From assembly GCA_948146395.1 (NCBI GenBank), contig OX411543.1, forward strand, positions 69,823,474 through 69,887,473: 64,000 nucleotides of DNA, in the 5' to 3' direction. Source of the DNA: Fragum whitleyi. Lineage: Eukaryota > Mollusca > Bivalvia > Cardiida > Cardiidae. The notes beneath the pieces were generated by a model, which saw only the letters and a list, made by a program, of their open reading frames with translations, did not search any database and was not told the origin of the DNA. The translations under genes and the position numbers were made by a program. This document shows positions 28,403 to 38,815 of this stretch, in pieces. The stretch's first letter is position 1, and each line of letters starts with the position of its first letter.

Positions 28403-31400
28403 CTGAAAAAATGATTGAGACCCTTTACACCAGAAAGAATCATCTGGGAACTCCGTAAATGAATCTGTTCGGTAATATTTTTTTTCTGGTCAATCGAAAA
28501 TCGCAGTTCAAATTTTCTTGTACAGGAACGTAGAATGACCTTAAACGATTCAGACAACCGGCAAAGACGAAAAGTTTCTCCGAACATTTATCTAGCAATG
28601 TCTCGTGACCAGTCAGAAATTAGTTGACATATTCGTTGGAAATGGTGACAGTGGTGAAAATCAGCAACGTTATAGGGATGATCGATAAATTCGGGTTATT
28701 TTCAAATTGAACTAATACAGTTAAGAGTCCTAGAGTGAAGTAAGTTCCTTCAAACATCAAGAGTCAGTCGATCGAAAGCGCTTTTTTCTTTAATCGTTAA
28801 GCGCGTTCATAACAGGTGCTCATGGCCGCCACGGGACAACGTTCGAAACACCTCCGTTTTAGTTTTACAAAATTACTAAATCAAGCCATACCGCGAGGCA
28901 TTGTGATCGATTTCTCCGTTTGAAATTAGATGTGAATCACAGACGGTTCAACCTACACATTGAAGTGAGTAAATATAAAAAAAAAGGCTATGTTTTTTTA
29001 ATGAACATTAAATGCAAGGACCCGTTACTTAGTCTCCGGCCTGCCAGGGCAAAAGTCATGGATAATACTTACTCCACAAAAACCTTCATCTGTGGGAAAG
29101 TTTTGATGATAACAGATGTATCATTCGGTTTTGGCGGATTGGGCTGGTGATCGTATGGGATAAAGAAGCTTCTGCTGACATTGTATAAACCGTTTGGTAG
29201 CTCGTCAATCTCGTCAAGGACGGGTGCTGTCATGGCAATGTGCTCATCTGAAAATAGTGTTAATATATAGAGGATAATCGTTTGTTTCAGTGTAAGATCG
29301 ATTTATATTTCATTGTGTGAACAACAAAAGCTATATTTTCACGAGAGTGAAAAATATAGCTTTTGTTGTTCACGAAATGGAATATTAATCGATCTTACTC
29401 GAAAAACAAACATTGATTCATTTTCTTTTTCTTTTAATGCAAAAATGAGACAAAATGTGAAATTTCTAGGGCATATTTTCGTAAAGCGCGTCTTTTGGCA
29501 CGTGATGTCTGAGCAACGTTCATTGTGACGTCACTTATTTCGCTCTGCATAGATGGCGTCAGATAGGATTAAATACACAAAAGCAGGGTATAAATTTTTG
29601 ATTACTTCACTGCTTTTGCGGTGAGATTATCAAGTAATCATCTACCGTTATTTCTCGATAAACCACCGAAAAGTATTAAAGAAGTATGGTTGTTCAACAT
29701 AATTTAGAACTACATCTATGTAAAGTATTAACCGTTATGGGACCATGAAAAATGTAAAATATTCGTTAACTATACATACTGTGTTCTGAAAAAAAACTTT
29801 ATTATTGTTTATAAGCTGAAAACGTATAGAACATGTACATGTAAATTGAGTCCATATTTTCCTCCTAATTTCTATTTATTAAAGTGTCCAGTTTTGACGT
29901 TTACGTGTATCATTACATGCGCATGTTAGAATTATTAAATATTTATTTATCGACGCTACCGTAGAACATTCCAATATGAGCTACGGTCCAGAAGACGGTT
30001 ATTTGTTACGGGAGATAGTGCATTGATACATGACGATTAAAACGGAGTTTCACGCAGCTTTCAACATTTTTCAGTTATATCACGGCGACTGGAGCACCTA
30101 ACAATGGATTCCTAGTATTTATCTCACAAGTACAACCATTTCATCCTTTCCTAGCCTCAATCTACAATCTCACATAGGTCTTCGATTATCAACCCATTGG
30201 TGAAAGACAAATAGTCGGAAAGAATGGGTGCCGCCGTCGGGGATCGATCATGATACATGAAGAAACTACTGATGAGATCCGCCATGGTTCTTTAACGTGC
30301 TCGGTATAATGCACCGTCTCACGAGACCTCGGCTAATGCCTCATTCGAAAGACAAATATTTTTCGTTAGTGTTCCAATCCGGGAATCGAATCCACGCAGT
30401 CGACCTTCAATGGTTTTGAAGTCCGGTGCTCTACCAACTGAGCTAATTGGGCTGTCGATTATTACATAGAGGATATTGAATAAGCATTCATTGAATACAC
30501 AATTTATTAAACTAGTCATCTTTAAACAGTTAAAAACTTATCTGTTTTAGATTACGAGTGTAATAAAGTCGGTATTTATGAGCAAAATTTTGATTTTCTA
30601 TTTATAATACTGTCTGAATTATTTCAATAAATCGAGGAAATTCTAGATATTTAAATTCTAAGTTATCCCGCAAAACAAATAACGCCAACATATAACTCCG
30701 TTTGCGAATTGACGTCATAAAATTAAAATGACGTTATTTTCACAATAAAAATATAACGTTGCTTCACGTTCTTAGCTCATTTACATAGTTATTACACTAG
30801 TGTCATAACACATGTGTAATGGCAAGAATATTCAACGGATTTATTTCACTCTCGCGACGTAGGCCATATAAAAATACACGATAAAGGCTTTAAGTTTCAG
30901 TGATGAATGTGGTAATGAATGACTTTAAATGGTATAGATCTTTACTGAAATATTGACAAAAATCATTCTTATTACTAGAATGACCAAAAATATTTACAGC
31001 AATAAAGTGCCCGCTATCTCATTTCAAGTCACCATTTCATCTCACCCGTGCCCCATATTGCTGGTCTATTAGATTTATTAAATCTTACTTTGTGAGTTAG
31101 CTCCCTGGATGTAGCTAAAACATTTGAAGAACAGTCCAGTGAGCGCGGAATGGTCTGGTTTGATGTTAGACAATCCTGTTGACACCCACATAGAGGGCTC
31201 GTATAGCCGTACCTCATACCCCTAGAAAAAGATGAATAATCTAACCAGACAGGCAAAATCGGACCATCTGGACAGCACAGGTTGACTATGGTCGAAACAT
31301 TCCACATTTGTATGATTTTCTTAATCTATAAAGTGACGATTCTACATTTCTGATTAAGCTAACATTGATTGCACTCATTTTTAGAGCAGATACCCTTTTT

Positions 31401-32197
31401 TCAAATATTTACTTAAATGAGTACCCAGATGGTCCTACTTTCTTTGTGGGTCACACAGGGGCCTGTGCGTGAGATTTCCAACTATTTCGAATAACTACAA
31501 AGCAAAGACTCGGGCCAGCATGTGCGTCAGCACAGTCTGACCAGAGTCTTTACTGTGCGTTTTGTAGATAGATAAGGTCCCAAAGTATCTGTAGACCATC
31601 AAGTTACTTTATATTCATAGTAGGTGACTGTCTATGCTGCTCAATGTTTGTTCCTCACGCATATTTCAAATTGTTGGAAATGTCACGCACAGGCTAAAAT
31701 ATTATATATATATCATAGTATTTGGTAAAAAAAAACGCCTTTAAAAAACAAACCCATGTAAGATATACACAGAACCAACTTCTACCGACATGATTGTTTA
31801 TAAAATGTTTTATCGTAAGATTCGAGGAATGATCTTCAATGCAACGTTCAATTTGACGCCTCAAAGTTCGGGTGCATTAACATGAGAACATTTTTTGAGA
31901 TCCAACTCGCTCCGTCTGTTTTTTTTCTAGAATTAGATATCATACATCGATAGACCAGTGTACAACTAGTGTAAGTGTCTATATTGCGATAGGCACTTAC
32001 AATTGTTAAGCATTGTCTAAATCATAGTCTTATCTTTTAAGGACTGTATCGTGATAATAGTCGTGACATACCGTATGTTTTTCCAGGACGGTGTATTTAG
32101 GACACTCGAGATCGTGACAAAATGAAGGTGCTTTCCACGTAGAGTTAGCGGCGGCCGTAAGGTACACTAAACAACTGAATAGTACTATTTGTAACAT
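28231..32197 (-). CDS. HEBP2: Secreted SOUL family heme-binding protein 2-like, 4 exons
   Basis: Exons in coding order: 32197-32072, 31221-31089, 29247-29073, 28402-28231; all borders are GT-AG and phases agree, giving 201 residues (human HEBP2 is about 205). The N-terminus is a signal peptide (MLQIVLFSCLVYLTAAANS), then FCHDLECPKYTVL with two cysteines that could pair. The SOUL domain covers about 30-199: YEVRLYEPSMWVSTGL, MTAPV (92-96), the aromatic FFIPYDHQPNPPKP, MKVFVESFSGFD, SAGYDSP (180-186), and the near-invariant end NRHNEVWLI (191-199). Family members bind heme or other tetrapyrroles; here a secreted or vesicular role is inferred from the signal peptide. A good acceptor (CTTTTTTGCAG) just upstream of the ATG suggests a non-coding first exon. 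A possible poly(A) signal for this strand is at 28064-28059. Confidence 0.93.
29073..29247 (-). CDS. HEBP2: HEBP2-like exon 3
   Basis: Acceptor CTATTTTCAG, donor GTAAGT. It carries the SOUL signature MTAPV, then NVSRSFFIPYDHQPNPPKPND and MKVFV. An N-V-S glycosylation sequon is present, consistent with a secreted protein. Confidence 0.92.
29273..29412. mobile_element. Palindromic MITE family Q, copy 1
   Basis: The outer inverted ends are ATAATCGTTTGTTTC and a degraded complement. The inner arms GTGAACAACAAAAGCTATAT (29317) and ATATAGCTTTTGTTGTTCAC (29354) are perfect over 20 bp. It sits 26 bp from exon 3 of the HEBP2-like gene, in intron 2. Confidence 0.85.
30043..30250 (-). mobile_element. 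SINE family S, copy 5, head truncated
   Basis: The body and tail are in reverse orientation (GGAGCACCTAAC, CCTTTCCTAGCCTC, GCCGCCGTCGGGGATCGA). The tRNA-like head is broken where a second SINE begins. It lies in intron 2 of the HEBP2-like gene. Confidence 0.85.
30270..30455 (-). mobile_element. tRNA-derived SINE, family T, copy 1
   Basis: Read on the minus strand: GCCCAATTAGCTCAGTTGG (A box), GACTTCAAAACCATTGAAG, GGATTCGATTCCC (B box), then a body with GTCTTTCGAATGAGGC and GCACGTTAAAGAACC. It matches the copy at 63439-63640. The head looks like a tRNA, but the long body argues against a true tRNA gene. Confidence 0.85.
30546..30880. repeat. Dispersed repeat, copy 2 (partner at 3917-4250)
   Basis: Same block order as the first copy, including TTCTTAGCTCATTT and CGCGACGTAGGCCATAT. 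It lies in intron 2 of the HEBP2-like gene. Confidence 0.7.
31089..31221 (-). CDS. HEBP2: HEBP2-like exon 2
   Basis: Between TTTTTCTAG and GTAAGA. It encodes GYEVRLYEPSMWVSTGL, matching the Tyr-Glu-Ile-Arg-x-Tyr-Glu-Pro and Trp-Val-Ser-Thr motif of SOUL proteins, then a helix ending FSYIQGANSQ. It lies in a different minus-strand frame from the longest ATG-initiated open frame here. Confidence 0.92.
31340..31458 (+). mobile_element. MITE family A, 3' remnant
   Basis: TTTCAAATATTTACTT, then CCCAGATGGTCCTAC and GTGGGTCACA match the family right end. The left part is not recognisable. In intron 1 of the HEBP2-like gene. Confidence 0.6.
32072..32197 (-). CDS. HEBP2: HEBP2-like exon 1: signal peptide and N-terminus
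   Basis: Forty-two codons ending phase 0 at GTATGT. It encodes the signal peptide and the CHDLECPKYTVLEKHT segment that precedes the first SOUL strand. The ATG context (AGACCATGT) is acceptable and the hydrophobic N-terminus supports this start. Confidence 0.9.
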
Positions 32198-34160
32198 GGT
32201 CTTGTATTTGTTCTCTTAAATCTGCAAAAAAGTAGAATATGGCGTAGAGCCAGCTGAATTAAATATACACGAAGAAAAAAAGTATTGCGACATCTAAATG
32301 TATGTAAATAAGAAAATATGTTCAATAAAGGCAGAATATGAACCCCATTGAATATTTATTGGGCATGTATGCTCGACAACTATACGAACTGTCACCTCCT
32401 ATTCAAAATCTTGCTCAGTTGTTACAGATGTTGGATTAGTAATGAAAACGTACATATCCTATATGTGATCCAGGATATGGAGAGAAGAGTGAGTGTCGTC
32501 GCTTTTACTTGTACATGATATTGGCTATTCAGTAAGTGTGTTGATCACTCTTGGATTTGAGACAATAATCAGATTGAAATCCCATCTAGCATATTCAATG
32601 CTGCCATAGTTAATCGTATGCAAATAATTGATTAAAATGTGTTCTTTTTATGATGGCCATGAAATGCATCAAATGGCAGAATTGGAAAAATCTTTCTTTT
32701 TCCAATTTACCTCAGTCCATTTTTGTTCAAAACTACTTCGGTAAAAATCGGATGTTGCAATGCTTTTCTTCTTTGTGTATATAAATGAAAATTCTGCTTT
32801 ATGCCAAAACGGTTTTATTCAAAGTGAGCTTCATCGAACCTGACCTAAAATACCCTTTTGAACCAAGGCTAATATCGGAAGACTTTTTGTCTTAAATTGT
32901 TAATTAGTTCAAGGTAGCTAGTTGCTTTGTGAAGCTTTAACCTCTCTCAAATGTCTTAAGTAAATAGCGTGATTTTATTAAAGGCATTTTTAATGCACGA
33001 TTCAATCATGCTAAATGGCAAGTCGTTTCAAATATTTTTTTCGAATAAAAAATCAGTACCCCGTTTTCAGTAACTGTTGCTACACAGAATCATTATTTAA
33101 AAGCTAGTTTAATGGAATCATTGTTGGTATGTGGCTTAATACTTTAGAATATAATGTAATGTAACGAAAAGTGTACTGGTGCTGGAAATTTGAAATCGAC
33201 ATAAATATATAAAATATCTTACTGTAATAAACCACTTCTAGTTCTTGTTCACTATGGTCATATACCAAAGGATTCCATTTCTTATCATTTAAATACTAGA
33301 GGGGTCACGTGTAAGAAAATAAAAAACTGTTTCGTAATTCATCTATTAGCCTTATCACAGTTCAATACATTATCCATATGTGTTCCATATTTGCCCCATT
33401 GGTACGATTGTCTGTAAAGTCTCGTTTTTCCTCTCGTGATCAAAAGGAAAAGATAATAAAAAAGGTTCAAGACGAGGTCAAATTCAACGTCTATTTGTGA
33501 CTTCTTTGAAGGGAAATAATCAGCATGTAATTTCTGGCTCCCGTTGTCATTGTCTATACGCTTTGTTTTGTCTATTTAAAGTTAAAACGAATAAAGATTC
33601 CTAAGTAGTTACAATCCCTACTCTAAAATCATGGGAATTGGTTCCTTATCTTATTCATAAGTCAATATGTGATCCATTTCGACTACTTCATTTCATTGGG
33701 CTTGACTTATGTTTATACTATCTCTTTAAGCACCACAATGGAAATAAGAATATTATCTTCTTTCTTTTTTTGCTATCCCTATGTACGATTTTCAAGGGGG
33801 GTAAAACACAATCGATGATATCATCTAATTGGACGAAATTAGCGATATCTTTTATCTCCGTTTAATAAGTTCTATGTACATTTCAGATTTTGTTTCTACG
33901 ATGTCAATCAAATGCTTAAAATCAATACCAGCTAATAAAATCATGCTATTATTTCACCGAACTTATTGAAATTTTGTTCATTTTGAACGATTTCGAAGCT
34001 TTTTTTTAACGATTTCGGAGCGTTTTTGAATGGTTTGAGTGGGTGTTTGAAACGAATTAGTGAAGCGCTGAATTAGTGATTAAGAATGGCTTTGATTTGA
34101 AAGATTGTTAATTTCGGAATGTTTCTAACTGTTTCTTTTTAAATCAAACATTTTTAAGTT
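32198..34160. other. Upstream flank of the HEBP2-like gene; no other gene recognised
   Basis: AT-rich. Near 32220, CTTTTTTGCAG on the minus strand could end a non-coding first exon. 33990-34140 resembles 8830-8950 (old dispersed repeat). Confidence 0.45.
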
Positions 34161-34322
34161 AAGGTGGTGGACCCGTAATACATCTGCAACATTTCAGAAG
34201 TAATGAACTTTAACGGTGTTAACCGAGGTTTTCTAATGAAAACCATTAGGAAACCTCAATTAACACTGCTAAAGTTCATTACTTCCGAAATGTTACGGAT
34301 CTATTATGGGTCAACTACCTTA
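34161..34322. mobile_element. MITE family B, copy 2
   Basis: The best copy: AAGGTGGTGGACCCGTAATA and AAGTAATGAACTTTAACGG pair with complements ending CTATTATGGGTCAACTACCTT. Confidence 0.88.
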
Positions 34323-34388
34323 AAAGTCATTTTCATTCGATTCATTGTAATACTCTGATATCCTTTTATTCTTTGTTATATATATGTG

Positions 34389-34649
34389 GTACCCGTCACG
34401 CGAAAAGGGACCGTCTTGGTAGTGCGTAAAGTATCGACTCTAGTCAAACTGCACGGTTTCCGCAGACTGACTAGAGTCGAAACCTTTCGCATTGTGCTTA
34501 TTTTCTGAATCTAGAATGTTCAATCTACCTTCCAATTAAAGATTTTTTTTAATGGCGACCTCTGGTTGTCCTGTGCTAGAACCAATCTCTGTTTCAAATA
34601 TTTATTTTACAGAGTTTCCGGATGGTCCCCTTTCGCGTGACGGGTCACA
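34389..34649 (+). mobile_element. MITE family A, copy 4 (near intact)
   Basis: Left end ACCCGTCACGCGAAAAGGGA, right end CCCCTTTCGCGTGACGGGTC, about 20-25 bp inverted. The interior includes a second inverted pair, GACTCTAGTCAAACTGC and GCAGACTGACTAGAGTC. Confidence 0.9.
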
Positions 34650-35334
34650 TATGTGTGTCGTGGCTTTATGCTCATACATGGACTTTTTTTTACAAATGAA
34701 TTGTATATCTGATTTATCTCATAAAGGTTCTTCTTTACGAACTTAAATAAATCTACCAAAAAGCTTGAATTTTGACATAATCGCCTGCGTTAAAATAAAA
34801 ATGTTTATTTTCTATCACAAGCATTTTCTCTAAATAAACCATTGCTTGGTTGTTTCGAACTGCATCCGGCGTAAACTGAACAGGAATCAATGATCCATTG
34901 AATCTGTGAATATCTTGTTTCTGAGTCGTTATTTAATGTATTGATCTGCGTTTATTACCTATCATCGATTTGTTAGATTTGTGATGTTACATTTATTGGA
35001 ATGTGTTTTTCTCAGATAGCCCATTTGTTTCATTTAAAGTGTTGTTATTACCAAGATTTCTAAAATTGTTTATTGCAGTTCCTATAAGTTGTCTTAAACA
35101 CTGGTCCTCCAATAAGTTGCTTCACACGATTTCTGCTCTATACTTATAGGATTTACATTAGAATATAGATTCAGTAATAAGCTAATAACTATTTAAAAAT
35201 ATAACAAGAAGTGACATTAGCTTTCGTTTTATATCTTGAACACCTTACACTTTTGGAAAATATTTGGATTATTTGACAGAGGTAAGAAAAAAATAGTACT
35301 TCATTGTTTTTATGTTTGAGAAATTCCGTCGTTG

Positions 35335-37322
35335 ACACTCATTCTCACGAGAATTGGGATTTTGGTGTCGTCGCATTTTTAAAAGCCTAAAATATATTTT
35401 ATGTGATCGTTTGGTGCTTAATTTTATAGACATCCATGAACTTAGTTTATGCACACTAAGAAAATGATCGTGGTTGACGTTTCGGAGACAAGAGATTTGT
35501 TTATATGTGCATTTTGTAATATTCGATACTGTCGCTTTTTCATTTGATGATTTTTGCTCGTACACTAAGCCGAGGTGCCTTTTTTCAGAACAAAGATATT
35601 CTTTCAAACATATCGCACACATGTCCTTTACCTCTAGAAAACGCGCCGTGCACCGTATCGGCCAATTTCAATAAATTATTGAGCCAAAACCTGGTGTCGC
35701 CGAAAAAAGCAAAAATGAAGTAATCTTCGATTCCGAGACTTTGAAGGGGCTAATTTGATGGAATAAAGCCTAAAAATCGAGCAATTTCTTTTCCTTAGCA
35801 TGCTGAATTTATGCTAAAAAAATAATGTGTTTTAATTATAATAAAGAAATTGACACAGAATTCCTTAAACCAGTTTATTCAGACAAGGGGTCTTCTTGCA
35901 ATGAACTAATGTAATCTTCGATACTAGGTTTTTCAATATGTTCCACAACAAAATCATAACGTATGAGAACATTAAAACATGTAACATAACCAGTATAAAC
36001 AATTAACACTTAGAAATGTTGCATACAGCGTTCAGTGTGTTAATTGTGCTGTAATGCGGTGCGTTTTGTAATCATCGAGACCGTAATATTCGATACCAAA
36101 TTTAAATGCCTACGAAAAACTTTAACCGAAACACATGAATAGACCACATATCCGTTCCTATGGCACCAAAAAATACAAAACAACATTTCTATGATGGGTA
36201 AACCTAATTCCCTACCTTTAAATGCTGCAAGAATAACTTTTTGTAACCTTCGAGACCGCGTGAATATATTTCATTGCAATTGGTATCTCACGGTGGTACA
36301 ATTATAATTTGTTTTTAATCGGTATTCTTAGTCTTGAGAAATAAAGTTTTGACCCGGCCATCACTGCATTTTACACTTTAGCATGTTTGAGAAACTGTAA
36401 TCTTCGATACCATGAAAATTGGGCAGAAAATACATTGCTTAAAGTGATGACAAGTCTTTGTGAGTGGGTCAACCCCGATGTGCGATGTGCATTAGTATTC
36501 AACCATGAAGAAGTTAATTTGCGTTTTATATTTAAAGAAATTTTGATGTTTAAAAGGTAACTTGCCAATGTTTTTATATTCAGATTATCTCACCTTTTTG
36601 AAAGAGACTAGATACCTAAAACCATTTCTTTCAAAGCTTTAGATAATTTTTCAACCAAGCATGGTTTTATATACGATTTAACAGTTTTTTGGGCTATGGG
36701 TCATCATTTAAACTGCACTCCATAAGTCATGAGTAATCTTCGACACAATATACCTTATTCGAGCATTCAAACAGGGAATCACAGTTTTGCAATGAAAAAA
36801 GAAGGTAAATTCATTATTTTTAATTGATACGTATTCCAGTTGATTTTTCGACGAACTTTAACTTTAGAATGTTATCGTGCACTTTGAAAATAAAAGTGAA
36901 AGTCGGTGTAAAATTAAAAATCTATATTTGAAAAGGTCTGTCACCGACACACATTCTAATATCGGAGAAATATCCGTTTCCTGAAAGTGAATAGAACTAC
37001 AAACATATTAATGTGCAGAAAAATATATCTGATTTGAAAGAGAATCAAAGCAAAAGATAAAAATTCTTTTTAAGTTTTTTTACTTTGATAATATTGCGGC
37101 AAAGGTACAAGTAACGATTATTACTTGATGAAAAATGCTAAAATAAGACAGTTACGCGCTGCTTAATAACTTTTTTTCCTCTCGGACGTAGTATAAAAAA
37201 TTTCACATCATTATAGGTTGATGTTTACTTCATCTGATTTTAGAAAAATTAGAACGGTACTAAGATTTTCATTTTTTGATTTTTTAGAATCCCAAAATCC
37301 CAATTCTCGTGAGAATGAGTGT
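35335..37322. mobile_element. 2 kb element with 31-bp perfect terminal inverted repeats and a degenerate tandem interior
   Basis: ACACTCATTCTCACGAGAAT (35335, continuing to 35365) is exactly inverted at 37292-37322. Inside, the motif GTAATCTTCGATACC and variants recurs about seven times (35514, 35718, 35910, 36068, 36242, 36400, 36731), roughly 165-200 bp apart. Open frames inside are short with no transposase motif, so it is probably non-autonomous. No target-site duplication is obvious. Confidence 0.85.
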
Positions 37323-37424
37323 GAGCTTAAAGGATGTAGTTACAACATCGGCAAAATAAATGCACCGGTTCTTAGTGACCTTTTTTAACAGCTTTAGTTC
37401 TTTCGGTTAATCCCTTTCAATTCT

Positions 37425-37665
37425 GCTCCCTGGATAGTGAACTTGTACTCGTGCCGGATCTTTGGGCCAAACAAAGAACACAGATCACGCGAGTATTCGT
37501 CCAATGGGGTACAATGTCTAATCGCTCCGAAACGTTTTCGTACCCTGAACGCATGGCAGCACGAAGTCCTTCATCAACCCCGTCTCCAGGGCTCTTTAAC
37601 GTTTGTCCACACTTAAGTAAATGGAACTTCGCTCTGGCTATGAGTAAACGTGCAAAGTAGACCTA
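37425..37665 (-). CDS. Open segment of unknown nature
   Basis: On the minus strand about 79 codons are open without an ATG at the start: FARLLIARAKFHLLKCGQ..., DEGLRAAMRSGYENVSERLD, then a stop near 37425. GC is higher than nearby. It reads like helical protein, but the opposite strand is open too over 69 codons, so composition may explain both. Confidence 0.2.
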
Positions 37666-37689
37666 GACGTTTTGTCATCTTGAAGGCTT

Positions 37690-38631
37690 TTGGTGATTAC
37701 TGGTAATTACCCTAAATTGTTCAGAAACTCATTTGCCTTAAACTCGTAATTTACCATATTTTGGATCCATTAATGACATTTTTTACTGAAACTTTGAAAC
37801 AGGTGTCTTCTCAAATAATGAGTTATACTTGCATCTTTTGTTTAAAACATACTCTTCAAAAAAGTTCTTTGAAAATATATTTCAATTACGACAAATCATC
37901 TGTATATAAATCTAAAGTAAATCGAGAAAGATGAAGTTCGCACATCTTTTCACTGAATTGAACCAAAATTACCGATTTTTGATTAAATTTTGGCAATAGT
38001 GAATTGATTAAAATCGTAACCTATAAAGTATCTTGTAGTAGCAAGCCTGGCCTCTCGAATTCATTTCCACACTCTCTTGTCGAAAACTTTACGCCCTTTT
38101 GAGACGAAATGTTGTCTTTTAAGTTGCGGTAAGAGTGAAATAACCCAAATTTCGGTACGGTATTTGCCGCGCTGGACGAACGTTATTTTAACGTTTCAAA
38201 CTTACCTGGCTCTATACGTAAAGTAGTGGGTCGTGTTAAAGAGGTAACAGAGGTTGGAGATAGTACATCCCGAAACAATAAAGTAATTTACAAATAGCTT
38301 GTCGTGTGAAAATTGCCATATGATGACAAATTACATTTTGACGTTGTTCCTCCGTATATTTTTCATTTCAAACAAAGACGTTTAATTCCAAAAACAATTT
38401 AGGCATGGCATTTCATTCGGAATATAATGAAGATATTTCGTGACTATTAAATGAATCTGAAAGTAAAGTGCTTTTTGGTAAGGTCGTATTTTGAGTACTT
38501 TGACGTTGACGGCGTTATGCACAAACACTATCAAGTAATCCATCGCAATACGCGAAAATTTCTTGAGTCTTTGAACGTATTGTCATATAGATTTTTTTAT
38601 CGATGTCAAAGATACTTTTTGAAAAGTATAG
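37690..38631. repeat. Dispersed repeat R, copy 1
   Basis: Collinear with 53820-54675: GCTGGACGAACGTTATTTT, GTTGGAGATAGT, TGACGTTGTTCCT, CAAAGACGTTTRATTCCAAA, GACGTTGACGGCGTTATGC-like, CATCGCAATA. Same orientation; no recognised coding sequence. Confidence 0.75.
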
Positions 38632-38755
38632 TAAGATAATCCGTAATAGTCCCGCAACGTTTCGGATGTCATGTTCATTACGAAACCTCGGTTAACATTG
38701 TGAAAGATCGTGAGTCCAAAAATGTTTCTAAACTATTACGGGTCCACTATCTTAA
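38632..38755. mobile_element. MITE family B, copy 3
   Basis: CCGTAATAGTCCCGCAACG and CTATTACGGGTCCACTATCTT ends, with GAAACCTCGGTTAAC inside. Confidence 0.75.
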
Positions 38756-38763
38756 AGCTTTGT

Positions 38764-38815
38764 TTAGCTCAATGGTTAGTGCGCTCGTATGGTTGCGGGT
38801 TCGAGTCCTGAAGGG
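38764..38815 (+). other. tRNA-like relic
   Basis: An A box (TAGCTCAATGGTTAGTGC) and a perfect B box (GGTTCGAGTCC) lie only about 20 bp apart. There is no room for a full anticodon arm and the acceptor ends do not pair, so this is a truncated tRNA or SINE head. Confidence 0.55.

Noticed and set aside
30372..30455. Possible tRNA gene on the minus strand
   Set aside because: A and B boxes are present, but it continues into a SINE body shared with 63439-63640, and the acceptor stem is incomplete.
31029..31307. Minus-strand 92-codon frame MWNVSTIVNLCC...
   Set aside because: It is out of frame with the HEBP2-like exon 2 at 31221-31089, which has proper splice borders and homology.
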